Assembly: GCA_020636095.1 (NCBI GenBank)
Contig: JACJYN010000003.1
Span: 1,116,001 to 1,180,000 of the forward strand
Source of the DNA: Lewinellaceae bacterium
GTDB lineage: Bacteria > Bacteroidota > Bacteroidia > Chitinophagales > Saprospiraceae
Direction of reading: 5' to 3'
Length of the DNA: 64,000 nt
In this document: in pieces, positions 17,956 to 26,478 of the stretch
How positions within the stretch are numbered: the first letter of the stretch is position 1
Layout of the letters: every line of letters begins with the position of its first letter
Notes under the pieces: generated by a model
What the model saw: the letters and a program-made list of their open reading frames with translations, nothing else
Databases searched by the model: none
What the model was told of the DNA's origin: nothing
Position numbers and translations under genes: made by a program

Positions 17956-19443
17956 CTACCGGTTCAATTCCGCCAGCCGCGCTTGTATGCGTTTCCACTC
18001 ATCGCGTTTATCGATAACCGTAGGTGGAGCGGCCCGCTCTTTGCAATCCGTCACCGGACAGCGCTCGCAGGTTTTGTTCACTTCCCGGAATTGAATCGCC
18101 GGGTCCTCATAAAAGGCGATTTTTTGGCGCATTTCATCGTTCATGAGCAGGCCAATGGTGACGCTTACGTTGCGGTTGGGCAGGGGGTAGGCCGGCCGGG
18201 CGATGGTCAGGCACAGGTACTCGTCTTCGGTTCCTATATAGCGCGAGCGCTGGGCGCGCACGAAGGTGTCGACGTACTTGCCTTCCTGTTGCATCTGGTG
18301 CAGGTCTTTCAGCAGAGAAAGAGACACCCAGCGGCGGCAATAGTGTTCAAAAAGCCCGTTGCCGTGCGGATGGTGGCGGCGGCTGAGGTGTAGTTCCTTG
18401 TCGATCTCGAAAGTATCCTGCGCCGGGTCGTGGATGAAACGCAGAAAGAACAGCTTGTTCATGCCGAAAAACCGGGGCAGGATGTTGGTCAGCCGGTGGT
18501 AGAACATCTCCGGGGTGGCGTCGTATTGCTTCATGATACTTAGGAAAGCTTCCCCATCCCAACGATCCTTTTCGAAAAAGGCCCGGACGTCCTGAATGAA
18601 TGGGGCCCGGGGAATGTGCAGCGCCACAGAAAAATAGATGGCTTTGCTGTGGTTGATCACCTCTTCGAAAGCACGGCCGCGCAGCAGGCTGGAAGTGTTG
18701 GCCCGCTCCTGAATGTCCAGAAAATTGAAGCCCAGCTCCTTACCAAACTGGAAGGCGCGCTGGTTGGGGGTGAGCTTGCTGTTGAGCAACAGGCGCTTAT
18801 TCCCGGGCAGGTAAACCGATCGCAGTTTCAGCAGCTCGGGGTACTCGTCCAGCCCGTCTTCTACAATCTCGTAGCCGAAATGCTCTTCCAGTATCTGCTT
18901 TAACCGGCCTCCGTTGATGGGCCTGCCGGGAGCAATACCGTACTGCCGGATGAAATTTTCTACGGCCTCTTCCAGGTCTTCGAAGTAGTTGTTGTGCAGC
19001 TCCAGGTAAGCGCGCAGGGCGCCGAAGTAGAAGTTCTCCTCTTTAAGTGCGTAGTTTCTCGACAACTCCAGCAGGGTGGAAATAAAGGCGCCTACCCGCA
19101 CCGGGGCGTTGGCAATGATCTCCACCACTTTGGACAGCTCGATGCCGAACAGGTCCAGCGGCAGTTCGTTGAGGAAGTTGGATTGCAGCAGCTCGCCCAC
19201 CGGAGCGAGGCTTTTGCTCAAGTCGGTGGAGGCCAGTTGTTCATGGCCAACGCCGAGGGCCTCGGCCAGCGCCTTCAATTTATCTTCCTTCGGGTATTTT
19301 TTGCCCTTTTCGATCTCGTTCAGATAGGAAACCGACAGATGGGAAGCTTTGCTGAGGTCGGCAAAGGAAAGGCCCTGTGTCTGCCGCAACTGCTTCACTT
19401 TCAGGCCGAAAAGTATTCGCTCGTTCTGTGTTTTTACGCTCAT
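17956..19443 (-). CDS. XRE-family regulator with degenerate ImmA/IrrE-like domain and DUF2083 tail
   Basis: A 495-residue transcription factor of the RamB/ScfR type, which in other bacteria controls short-chain acyl-CoA or glyoxylate genes. An N-terminal XRE helix-turn-helix (about 10-65; GLSFADLSKASHLSVSYLNEI) is followed by a long middle domain and a Cys cluster near the C-terminus (CERCPVTDC, about residue 465). In relatives the middle region carries an HExxH-like zinc site; here the position reads FQFGKELGF (near residue 231), so zinc binding and protease activity are not expected. No acyl-CoA or glyoxylate genes are adjacent. The ATG overlaps a palindromic putative operator. Confidence 0.85.
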   Translation of the reverse strand: MSVKTQNERILFGLKVKQLRQTQGLSFADLSKASHLSVSYLNEIEKGKKYPKEDKLKALAEALGVGHEQLASTDLSKSLAPVGELLQSNFLNELPLDLFGIELSKVVEIIANAPVRVGAFISTLLELSRNYALKEENFYFGALRAYLELHNNYFEDLEEAVENFIRQYGIAPGRPINGGRLKQILEEHFGYEIVEDGLDEYPELLKLRSVYLPGNKRLLLNSKLTPNQRAFQFGKELGFNFLDIQERANTSSLLRGRAFEEVINHSKAIYFSVALHIPRAPFIQDVRAFFEKDRWDGEAFLSIMKQYDATPEMFYHRLTNILPRFFGMNKLFFLRFIHDPAQDTFEIDKELHLSRRHHPHGNGLFEHYCRRWVSLSLLKDLHQMQQEGKYVDTFVRAQRSRYIGTEDEYLCLTIARPAYPLPNRNVSVTIGLLMNDEMRQKIAFYEDPAIQFREVNKTCERCPVTDCKERAAPPTVIDKRDEWKRIQARLAELNR

Positions 19444-19447
19444 AAGT

Positions 19448-19480
19448 GCGCTAAATTAAGAGATTTTAGCGAATTTTCGC
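19448..19480 (-). promoter_or_regulatory. Putative autoregulatory operator of the XRE regulator
   Basis: CGCTAAA (19449-19455) and TTTAGCG (19465-19471) form an inverted repeat with a 9-base spacer. A second palindrome, GCGAATTTTCGC (19469-19480), overlaps it. Both lie within 40 bases upstream of the start, where an XRE regulator would bind its own promoter. Inferred from symmetry and position only. Confidence 0.4.
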
Positions 19481-19522
19481 AGGAAGTTTTTTTGTTGTCA
19501 ACCGCGTTCGGCGGGCTGGTAT

Positions 19523-19546
19523 GTCCGAAGTCTGGAGGCTTCGGAC
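19523..19546. repeat. Hairpin GTCCGAAG/CTTCGGAC
   Basis: Two 8-base arms flank TCTGGAGG. A TGCATGGAG word is repeated directly at about 19552 and 19563, followed by another GGCTTCGGCCAAC. The gap 19481-19781 holds no gene I can support; short frames there lack family features. Confidence 0.4.
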
Positions 19547-19781
19547 AACAGTGCATGGAGATGCATGGAGGCTTCGGCCAACGGTGTGCCAGTAGTGTCC
19601 TTCAATAAGAAGGAACCCCCAAAAAGGTCAAAGATAAAAAACAGAAAAAGATGATCAAAAAGGTAATTAAACAGCTTACCGCGCGAAAGCCGTGGTCCAG
19701 ATAAAGTGGCTTTACTCAAAGGTGATGGCAAACTTCATTGGCAAGATTATTATTTGTATATTGAAGATCAATTTTATAGTT

Positions 19782-20066
19782 ATGGTAAATACACTCGATA
19801 GCAGGATCGTGGTTGATGAAAACATCACAAGCGGTAAAGCCAGAATTGCTGATACCCGCATCACCGTAAAGGCTATTGCCATTCGGCACGAGCTTTTAGG
19901 CCATAGTGCTGAGGAAATTGCATCCGATTATGGCCTTTCATTAGCAGATATCTACACTGCCCTGGCTTATTATTATACCTATAAGGGAGAAATCGAAGCT
20001 TCAATAAAGGAAGAAGAAGTTTTAGTGCAAAAACTGAAAAAAGAAATCCCTTCCAAGCTTAAATAA
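19782..20066 (+). CDS. DUF433 family antitoxin-like protein
   Basis: A 94-residue protein with the DUF433 signature: RIVVDENITSGKARIADTRI, a helix-turn-helix-like HSAEEIASDYGLSLADIYTALAYY, and a charged tail. DUF433 proteins usually act as the DNA-binding antitoxin next to a DUF5615 PIN-like toxin. The start at ATG 19782 gives the conserved N-terminus; upstream in-frame ATGs add non-family residues. The partner gene just downstream is reduced to about a dozen codons, so this antitoxin appears orphaned. Confidence 0.85.
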   Translation: MVNTLDSRIVVDENITSGKARIADTRITVKAIAIRHELLGHSAEEIASDYGLSLADIYTALAYYYTYKGEIEASIKEEEVLVQKLKKEIPSKLK

Positions 20067-20074
20067 AATATTGA

Positions 20075-20113
20075 GTGCCTTCTATAAAATTCTATACTGA
20101 CGAACACGCTTGA
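20075..20113 (+). pseudogene. Remnant of a DUF5615 PIN-like toxin gene
   Basis: Nine bases after the DUF433 stop, a GTG-initiated frame reads VPSIKFYTDEHA and then stops. KFYTDEH closely resembles the strongly conserved N-terminus of DUF5615 toxins, which includes the first acidic active-site residue. The rest of the gene is missing before the next gene at 20150. Confidence 0.6.
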
Positions 20114-20149
20114 TCTTCTTATTTTCCCGCCCTAATCGTACCCGACAAC

Positions 20150-21964
20150 ATGAAACAACTATACCTCGAACGCGCCGAAGCCTTTGAAACAACGGCCGAA
20201 GCGCTCAAAAAGAAGTACAACCAATACGCACTGGTGCGGCTGCTGCTGTTCGTCGCCGCTGTGGGGCTGGCCATCTATCTCTGGACGGGCGTGCACGCGC
20301 TGGCCGGCGCCGTTTTCACCCTGGCCTTCCTCTACGCCTTTTACCGCTTCATCCTCTGGCATCAGGGCATACAGCAGCAGGAGCAACACCACCATCGCCT
20401 GGCGGCCGTCAACCGGATGGAGGCAGGGGTGCTGGATCACGAGTATGCTGCTTTCCAAAACGGCGAGGAATTTACCGAGGCAGAGCATCCTTATTCCCTC
20501 GACCTCGACCTGTTTGGCGCGTATTCCTTTTTCCAGTACCTCAACCGAGCCGGAACGGCCCTGGGCCGGCAACGCCTGGCTGATTACCTTCGGGCGCCGG
20601 CCGATACCGCCACCATAGAGCAGCGGCAGCCGGCTATCGCCGAGCTGAGGGAGCGGCTCGACTGGCGGCAGCATTTCCAGGCTTTCAGCATGGAAACCGA
20701 AGACAGCCTGGGCCACATCCAATTGCTGAAGCACTGGCTGGAAGAACCGCCCTTCGTCAGCAACCGGCGCTGGCTGGTGGCGGCGCTGTATCTGTCGCCC
20801 TTTTGGGCGGTGACGGGGCTGGTATTGTATTTCCTGTACCTCCCCTGGTATGTGGCCATTCTATTCCTGCTGCCCCCCGCCTGGATACTCCGGCAGACGA
20901 AAGAGCAGGTGGATAAGGCTCATATACAGACCACTTATGCGGAAAAGACACTGGCTCACTATGCGCTCCTGCTCCGCCATATCGAGGGAGAAACCTTCGA
21001 AGCGCCCCGCCTTCAGGGGCTGCACCGGTTGCTGGAACTGCCGGAGGGCAAGCTGGCTTCCGACGCCATCCACCGCCTGTCCTACATCATCGGGCAGCTT
21101 AACGTGCGCTACAATTTCTTCGCCATCTTCCTCAACCTGGGGGGCTTGTGGGACCTGCAATGGGTATTCCGCCTGGAGCGCTGGAAAGGCCAGCTCAAAG
21201 CGCAACTCCCCCAGTGGTTTGAGGCCATCGCCGAATTCGAGGCGTTGAGCAGTATGGGGAACCTGTATTATAACAATCCCGAATGGGCCTTCCCCATCAT
21301 CCACAACGAAGCCAGAATGGAGGGAGAAGCTCTGGGGCACCCCCTCATCCGGCCCGACAAGCGGGTGAGCAACGACATCACCGTGCCCACCGACGGGCAC
21401 ATCAAGCTGGTGACCGGCTCCAATATGGCGGGTAAGAGCACCTTCCTGCGCACCGTAGGCCTCAACGTCGTGCTGGCTATGGCGGGAGCGCCCGCCTGCG
21501 CCCGCCGCCTGGCCCTGCCGCCTCTGCAGGTGTACACCAGCATGCGTACCCAGGACGCCCTGCACGAGAGCACCTCTTCCTTCTACGCGGAACTCAAGCG
21601 CCTCAAGCTCATTATCGAGGCGGTGGAAGCCGGCGCCGACAAACGGCCGCCCGAGCCGCAGGCCTTTTTCCTGCTGGATGAAATCCTCAAAGGCACCAAC
21701 TCCAACGACCGCCATACGGGTTCCAAAGCCTTGATCAAACAACTGATCCGCAGCCGCGGCTCGGGCATCATCGCCACCCACGACCTCGAACTGGGGCAAC
21801 TGGAAGCCTCCGCCAATGGCGCCGTCGAAAACCTGCGCATCGAAGTGGAAATAAAGGATGGAAAGCTGTATTTTGATTACAAACTGAAAAAGGGGGTCAG
21901 CCAGAGTTTTAACGCAACTTTATTAATGAAACAGATGGGCATCAAGATCGAAGAAGAGGCATGA
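20150..21964 (+). CDS. Membrane-anchored MutS-like ATPase
   Basis: A 604-residue MutS-family protein lacking the mismatch-recognition domain I. Two N-terminal membrane helices (about 28-65) and a further hydrophobic pair (about 205-245) precede a MutS lever/clamp-like helical region and a C-terminal ABC-type ATPase. That domain has the Walker A GSNMAGKSTF (near 424), the ST...SSFYAEL signature region, Walker B FFLLDEI and the switch histidine in IIATHD. Such membrane MutS homologues are found in Bacteroidota; their role is not established and canonical mismatch repair is unlikely. The stop overlaps the ATG of the LRR gene by 4 bases (ATGA), so the two are translationally coupled. Confidence 0.88.
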   Translation: MKQLYLERAEAFETTAEALKKKYNQYALVRLLLFVAAVGLAIYLWTGVHALAGAVFTLAFLYAFYRFILWHQGIQQQEQHHHRLAAVNRMEAGVLDHEYAAFQNGEEFTEAEHPYSLDLDLFGAYSFFQYLNRAGTALGRQRLADYLRAPADTATIEQRQPAIAELRERLDWRQHFQAFSMETEDSLGHIQLLKHWLEEPPFVSNRRWLVAALYLSPFWAVTGLVLYFLYLPWYVAILFLLPPAWILRQTKEQVDKAHIQTTYAEKTLAHYALLLRHIEGETFEAPRLQGLHRLLELPEGKLASDAIHRLSYIIGQLNVRYNFFAIFLNLGGLWDLQWVFRLERWKGQLKAQLPQWFEAIAEFEALSSMGNLYYNNPEWAFPIIHNEARMEGEALGHPLIRPDKRVSNDITVPTDGHIKLVTGSNMAGKSTFLRTVGLNVVLAMAGAPACARRLALPPLQVYTSMRTQDALHESTSSFYAELKRLKLIIEAVEAGADKRPPEPQAFFLLDEILKGTNSNDRHTGSKALIKQLIRSRGSGIIATHDLELGQLEASANGAVENLRIEVEIKDGKLYFDYKLKKGVSQSFNATLLMKQMGIKIEEEA

Positions 21965-23979
21965 AGGCTTACAACCTGGAAACAGCGCTGAAACACCGGG
22001 AAGAGGTGACGGAACTGTCTCTGCACAATTGCCGGCTGGACCATCTGCCGCCGGTTGTCTTCGGTATGCCCCGGCTGTGGAAGCTGGAAGTGAGCGTCAA
22101 TAGGATCGGGGAGATGCCCCGTCAGATTGGGCAGCTGAAGAACCTGCGTAGCCTGTCTCTGAGCTTTAATCAGCTCACCGAGCTCCCACCGCGGTTTTTT
22201 GAGCTGCGCCAGCTTACCGAACTCAATCTCAGCAATAACCAGATCAAATCACTCCCGCCGGCTATTGGCCGCCTGCAAAACCTCCAACGCCTGCGTCTGG
22301 CCGGCAATGCCCTGGAAGCACTCCCGCCGGAGATCGGGCAACTCACTCAGCTAACCCATCTGGATATTCAACAGAACCAGATCAAACGCCTTCCGCCCCA
22401 GTTGGGCGAATTGGCCAAACTTCGCCAGTTGCACGCTGCTCATAATCGTATCGGGCGGCTACCCAAAGCCCTGTTCCAACTCACCTCGCTCGACCTCCTC
22501 GACCTCAGCCACAACCGGCTCCGCACCCTGCCTGCGGCCATCGGCCAGCTCCGGATGCTCACCGAACTCAACCTCGGCAGCAACCTCCTGGAGACGATCC
22601 CGGAAAGCATAGCCGAATTGCTGGTGCTGCGCCGCCTGCTGCTGAGCAAGAACAAGATCGCCGCTTTTCCGGTAGCAATAAGCCGCCTGCCATGGCTGAG
22701 CAACTTGTCCCTGGAAAAAAACAAAATCACCGAACTGCCCGAAAATATCGGATTGTGCCGGCGGCTGGAAACGCTCACCCTCAGCCATAATCAGTTGTCG
22801 GAACTGCCTGTTTCTATGGCCAACCTCGACGCTTTATCCCATCTGTATCTTGATGGCAACCGCCTCGACAGCCTTCCCCCACTGCCCTCCCGGATCAAGT
22901 GGCTCTCTATCCGTAATAATCAGTTTGCAGAGCTACCTCCCAGCATTCAAAACCTGGACAACCTACAGGTGCTCAACGCGGAAAAAAATCAACTCAGCGG
23001 ATTGCCGGAAGGCTTCAGGCAACTATACCAACTCCAAAGGCTATGGCTCGACGGCAACCCTATGCCGGACTTGCCGAAGCCTTTGTTTTTCCTGTCGGCA
23101 CTGGAAAGCCTTAAAGGGCCTGGCGATGCCGACGCCCGGCGCAAACTGATGCGCTTCCTCAAGCTTTGCCGTTCCCGGGAAGTGCCGGGGCGGCTGCGGC
23201 TGGCCATATACGATGTGATGGAAGAAGGCGGCCGCCGTTTGGGTGAGTTTCCCGCCACTTTGCTGCTCGATGCTTTGTCCATCGGCATGTCTGATGTGGC
23301 TTACGCCATTCGCAAACAACTGCTGGAAGAACGTTACGGCGCACAGGACATCTCGCGGCCATGCGAAGGAAAGCGGGTCTATCTAATGGGAGAAACGGGT
23401 TTCGAGCCGGAACGCTTACGCCCTCAACTGGAAAAGTTAGGCATGCAACTCATTGAAAATCCGGAGCAGGAAGTGGACTATCTGGTGTTGGGGCGCTTGC
23501 TGCGTTCCATGCAGGCCAAGGCGCCGGCCGGTTACCAGCACCTGATCTCCCGCTACAGCCTGTCCAGCTTCCTCAGCCGGGAGCTCGGGCACACCTTTGC
23601 CTTGGACCCTACGCCCCAACAACTGAGCAACCTCCGCCTGATGATCTTCAGCCCGGAGCGGGCGCAACGATCCCTGGCGCTGCAACTACTCAAAACCAAT
23701 GGGGCGCCAAAACAACTGCTCACCGACTTGTTCCTGGCCTGGAAGTTGGGGTATGGCGAACAGCATACCCTGGAAAGGCTGTTACTGCAGAACACTTCCG
23801 AAGAAGCGCTGAGAGCTATGTACTACCCACTGGGGCTCACCGGGCGCACCTCGGAAGCTACCCTGACCACCCATATCATCAAGTATACGGAAGGCAACGA
23901 GTTCGACGGTATACGCATCGCTCAGTTCCTGAATGAGTTGTACGGAACGGCGCGGTTTTATTTGCGGCAATATGGTTGA
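21961..23979 (+). CDS. Leucine-rich repeat protein with possible BRCT-like domain
   Basis: A 672-residue protein. Residues about 15-390 consist of some 15 tandem ~23-residue LRRs of the LxxLPxxIGxLxxLxxLxLxxN type. The C-terminal ~280 residues are not LRR. Within them, residues ~467-515 (GKRVYLMGETGF ... VDYLVLGR) follow the pattern of a BRCT domain: start strand, Thr-Gly loop, helix, then a strand ending in DYLVxG. That assignment is my inference. The rest is helical with no recognised motif. There is no signal peptide, so it is probably cytoplasmic. The start overlaps the MutS-like gene stop, implying a shared operon and function. Confidence 0.85.
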   Translation: MKAYNLETALKHREEVTELSLHNCRLDHLPPVVFGMPRLWKLEVSVNRIGEMPRQIGQLKNLRSLSLSFNQLTELPPRFFELRQLTELNLSNNQIKSLPPAIGRLQNLQRLRLAGNALEALPPEIGQLTQLTHLDIQQNQIKRLPPQLGELAKLRQLHAAHNRIGRLPKALFQLTSLDLLDLSHNRLRTLPAAIGQLRMLTELNLGSNLLETIPESIAELLVLRRLLLSKNKIAAFPVAISRLPWLSNLSLEKNKITELPENIGLCRRLETLTLSHNQLSELPVSMANLDALSHLYLDGNRLDSLPPLPSRIKWLSIRNNQFAELPPSIQNLDNLQVLNAEKNQLSGLPEGFRQLYQLQRLWLDGNPMPDLPKPLFFLSALESLKGPGDADARRKLMRFLKLCRSREVPGRLRLAIYDVMEEGGRRLGEFPATLLLDALSIGMSDVAYAIRKQLLEERYGAQDISRPCEGKRVYLMGETGFEPERLRPQLEKLGMQLIENPEQEVDYLVLGRLLRSMQAKAPAGYQHLISRYSLSSFLSRELGHTFALDPTPQQLSNLRLMIFSPERAQRSLALQLLKTNGAPKQLLTDLFLAWKLGYGEQHTLERLLLQNTSEEALRAMYYPLGLTGRTSEATLTTHIIKYTEGNEFDGIRIAQFLNELYGTARFYLRQYG

Positions 23980-24046
23980 TTGTTGTTCAGTGAAATTGGG
24001 ATAGGTCAATTTTCTCTGTCTAAAAAAAACACTTCCTGGTTTGCAG

Positions 24047-24078
24047 GGATTTGCGAATGGCGAACAGCGAATTCCGAA
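24047..24078. repeat. TTCG-type dispersed repeat tract
   Basis: TTTGCGAATGGCGAAC and AGCGAATTCCGAAC words, the same family as 14204-14276 in reverse orientation. It lies 3' of the LRR gene. The remaining gap to 24460 contains the inverted repeat below and no supportable gene. Confidence 0.45.
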
Positions 24079-24306
24079 CACATTCTTATACACAGGGGGG
24101 CGTCCAGTCGGCATGGGAACCGTGCAGAGGGTTGCTACAGCCGAAGGCGCCGAGGAGCATCAGCGCCAGGAGTTCCAGGGAGATCATCCAGGATTTCATG
24201 TGTCGGGTGTTTGGATGAAGCTGCGGTTTTGGAGGGGAAGCCCTTCCAAAACCACAACTTACAAAAAAAACTCGGGTGAAAAATGTAGGTTGTTTTCAGT
24301 GATTTC

Positions 24307-24345
24307 ACCAATAGGATGCTCGGGGAAAGGGATACCCCCTATTGG
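24307..24345. repeat. 9-bp inverted repeat upstream of fdhD
   Basis: CCAATAGG (about 24308-24315) and CCCTATTGG (about 24337-24345) pair across a GC-rich loop. It is about 115 bases upstream of the fdhD start; a regulatory role is not shown. Confidence 0.4.
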
Positions 24346-24460
24346 AAGAGCGGCTTTTTTATAAATTTTCTCATGCCAATAGCCTGAAAAGTGTACCTGC
24401 AACCTGCCTCCCCCTCAATTGTTATCCCTATATTGAATTTTGTCAAACTCACACCCAACC

Positions 24461-25330
24461 ATGGCGGCAATAGTAAAACAAATCCATAAAAGCACACGGG
24501 AAGTAGCAATGGCCCGGATAGAAAACGGGCAGGCCCAAGCCCGCACCGACACCCTGGCCTGCGAAGAACCGCTGGAAATCAAGCTTGCCTATGGCGCCAG
24601 GGGGCAGCGCCAAAGCCGCAGCCTGGCCGTTACCATGCGCACCCCCGGGCAGGATGAAGAACTGGCCGCCGGCTTTCTCTTTACGGAAGGCATCATCGGC
24701 AAGGCAGCCGATATCAAGGCAATGCGCCATGTGGGGGATGCCCTGGCGGAGGAAGCCCGCGAAAATATCCTCCTGGTGGAATTGTCCGAAGAACTGCCCG
24801 TCGATTTCGACAAGTTGAACCGCCACTTTTATACTTCCTCCAGTTGTGGGGTATGCGGCAAGGCCTCCATTGATATGGTGCGCTCGGTATCCTGTTATTT
24901 TCCCCGGCGCGATTACCCCACGATTCAGGCTTCAACGCTTCAGGCGCTGCCGGAAAAATTATCCCGGCAGCAGGCCATCTTCGAATGCACCGGCGGCATT
25001 CACGCCGCCGCCAGCTTCACTCCGGAAGGCGAGCTGCTGATGGTGCGGGAAGACGTAGGGCGCCACAATGCCCTGGATAAGCTGCTGGGCGCTTCTTTGC
25101 TCCAGGGGCAAATGCCCCTGCGCGAGCAGGCCATACTGCTCAGCGGCCGGCTCAGCTTCGAGCTGGTGCAGAAGTCGGTAATGGCGGGGGTGCCTATCCT
25201 GGCGGCAGTGGGGGCGCCCTCCAGCCTGGCCGTCGAACTGGCCGGGGAGTACGGGATGACCCTGGTGGGCTTTCTGCGGGGGCAGGCTTTTAATGTGTAT
25301 GGTGGGGTGGGGCGGGTGGTGGTGGAGTGA
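24461..25330 (+). CDS. fdhD: Formate dehydrogenase accessory sulfurtransferase FdhD
   Basis: Transfers sulfur from a cysteine desulfurase to the molybdenum cofactor before its insertion into formate dehydrogenase. The 289-residue protein shows the family sequence: GQDEELAAGFLFTEGII, the catalytic Cys loop SSCGVCG (near residue 128), FECTGGIHAAA, and EDVGRHNALDKLLG. The ATG at 24461 was chosen; an upstream in-frame TTG exists but adds only seven residues. No formate dehydrogenase or moco synthesis gene lies in the window, so its target is elsewhere. Confidence 0.93.
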   Translation: MAAIVKQIHKSTREVAMARIENGQAQARTDTLACEEPLEIKLAYGARGQRQSRSLAVTMRTPGQDEELAAGFLFTEGIIGKAADIKAMRHVGDALAEEARENILLVELSEELPVDFDKLNRHFYTSSSCGVCGKASIDMVRSVSCYFPRRDYPTIQASTLQALPEKLSRQQAIFECTGGIHAAASFTPEGELLMVREDVGRHNALDKLLGASLLQGQMPLREQAILLSGRLSFELVQKSVMAGVPILAAVGAPSSLAVELAGEYGMTLVGFLRGQAFNVYGGVGRVVVE

Positions 25331-25398
25331 TTGGGTAACGGGAGCGCCAACGCAGGCCGGCCAACGAGAGGCTTGACGGTGGCGCAAAGTGGGGCGAA

Positions 25399-25827
25399 TT
25401 ATTCTTTAATAATTTTCTCTGCATTAAATAGATTGACTACGATTGGCCTTAGCACAGTTTCTAACTTCTTTCTATTTTTTGCTATCCAGTCGTCAATCTC
25501 TGGTTGCTGAGTCGATAAATCTATAATAACCTCTTTCTTTTCTTTTCTGTTTTTGTTGTATTCTTTTGCTTTTCTAGCTTTTTCTTCCCATGAGAGATCG
25601 ACCACTCCACTAGTTATGACTAACTCATCTATATCTTCATCATATTCAATTTCCTCATCTTTATAGTAGATGTTCTGCTCTGGTATAACTATTCCTCCGC
25701 GGGATAATACCATCGCATCACGTATATTAACCTGTTGGGTTGTGCTTTCATCCAACACAACTCCTTCCAGATTACCCCCTCTGTTGACCCTTTCAACGGC
25801 TTCTTTAACTGTTAGTACTTTCATCAT
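25399..25827 (-). CDS. Hypothetical acidic protein at the edge of an AT-rich island
   Basis: I do not recognise this 142-residue protein. It begins MMKVLTVKEAVERVNRGG, has an acidic middle (DEEIEYDEDIDEL), a Lys-rich helix (KAKEYNKNRKEKK) and no signal peptide or membrane segment. Its base composition is clearly more A/T-rich than fdhD next door, which suggests acquisition with the adjacent restriction-modification region. Confidence 0.6.
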   Translation of the reverse strand: MMKVLTVKEAVERVNRGGNLEGVVLDESTTQQVNIRDAMVLSRGGIVIPEQNIYYKDEEIEYDEDIDELVITSGVVDLSWEEKARKAKEYNKNRKEKKEVIIDLSTQQPEIDDWIAKNRKKLETVLRPIVVNLFNAEKIIKE

Positions 25828-26095
25828 TCTGATTTTTTAACTTCTGCCCAATATAAAGATTTCTCTCCTATTTATTAGCCTGGCGAGCTGATATGAGCCG
25901 CACCACAAGACCTCTCATTGTAGCAGCGATTAAAAGAGAAAATAAAAGCCATCACCCGCAAAAGCATGGGCCCAACGGTTACCGAAGATCGCCTTCGCCA
26001 ACGGGGATATATTCCATTTTTGGAATATATCCTCAAAGCAAAATATGGCCCATCTTCCAAAACCAAAACTCCGAAAACAAAGTAAGTTGTTCCGT

Positions 26096-26165
26096 GAACC
26101 GCCGTATACGAGATTCTTACAGCCTGTCCCGCACCCGTAGGGTTGGGATACGGTGGTGTGAGGGC
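26096..26165 (+). other. Group II intron domain V-like remnant
   Basis: The segments GAACCGCCGTATACG (26096-26110) and ATACGGTGGTGTGAGG (about 26149-26164) match the two strands of a bacterial group II intron domain V helix, including the catalytic CGC-containing strand and the terminal GTGTGAGG. The loop between them is enlarged and degenerate. No reverse transcriptase reading frame is left, so this is a dead fragment at most. The rest of 25828-26420 shows no supportable gene. Confidence 0.38.
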
Positions 26166-26414
26166 TCTGGAACAGTGACGGACACCTTTGCCAATTGGGT
26201 AGGTTTAAATGTCAGTCGCTGTTCCTTGCCACTCGATTGAGGCATCGTGCTATTTGTTCCTTCCTGTTATTCTGCCATTTTTTTTATGAATTTCATTCGC
26301 CCCTAGGCAGAGATTTATAAAACTCCTTGTTTGATAAGATCGTACCCAAAGATAGCGGAAAATCCGAATCTTAGCTTACAATTTTGCAAAAGAAGAACTC
26401 TCGATCAAACACAA

Positions 26415-26446
26415 TGATACATATAGTCCGTAGACTTATTTACATC
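26415..26446 (+). promoter_or_regulatory. Putative C-box operator of the restriction-modification system
   Basis: The sequence ATAGTCCGTAGACTTAT contains the inverted repeat AGTC-CGTA-GACT, closely matching the central part of C-boxes bound by controller proteins of type II R-M systems (GACTnnnAGTC half-sites separated by CGTG/CGTA). It lies 33-64 bases upstream of the controller gene start, where such boxes activate the C/R operon. Outer half-sites are poor matches. Confidence 0.6.
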
Positions 26447-26478
26447 TTTTTGCCAGTTTTGCACCTTAATTTTTTGGA

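Noticed and set aside
20861..21799. 312-residue minus-strand frame
   Set aside because: Antisense to the MutS-like gene.
25893..26240. 115-residue plus-strand frame over the intron remnant
   Set aside because: No family features, and it runs through the degenerate structured RNA sequence.
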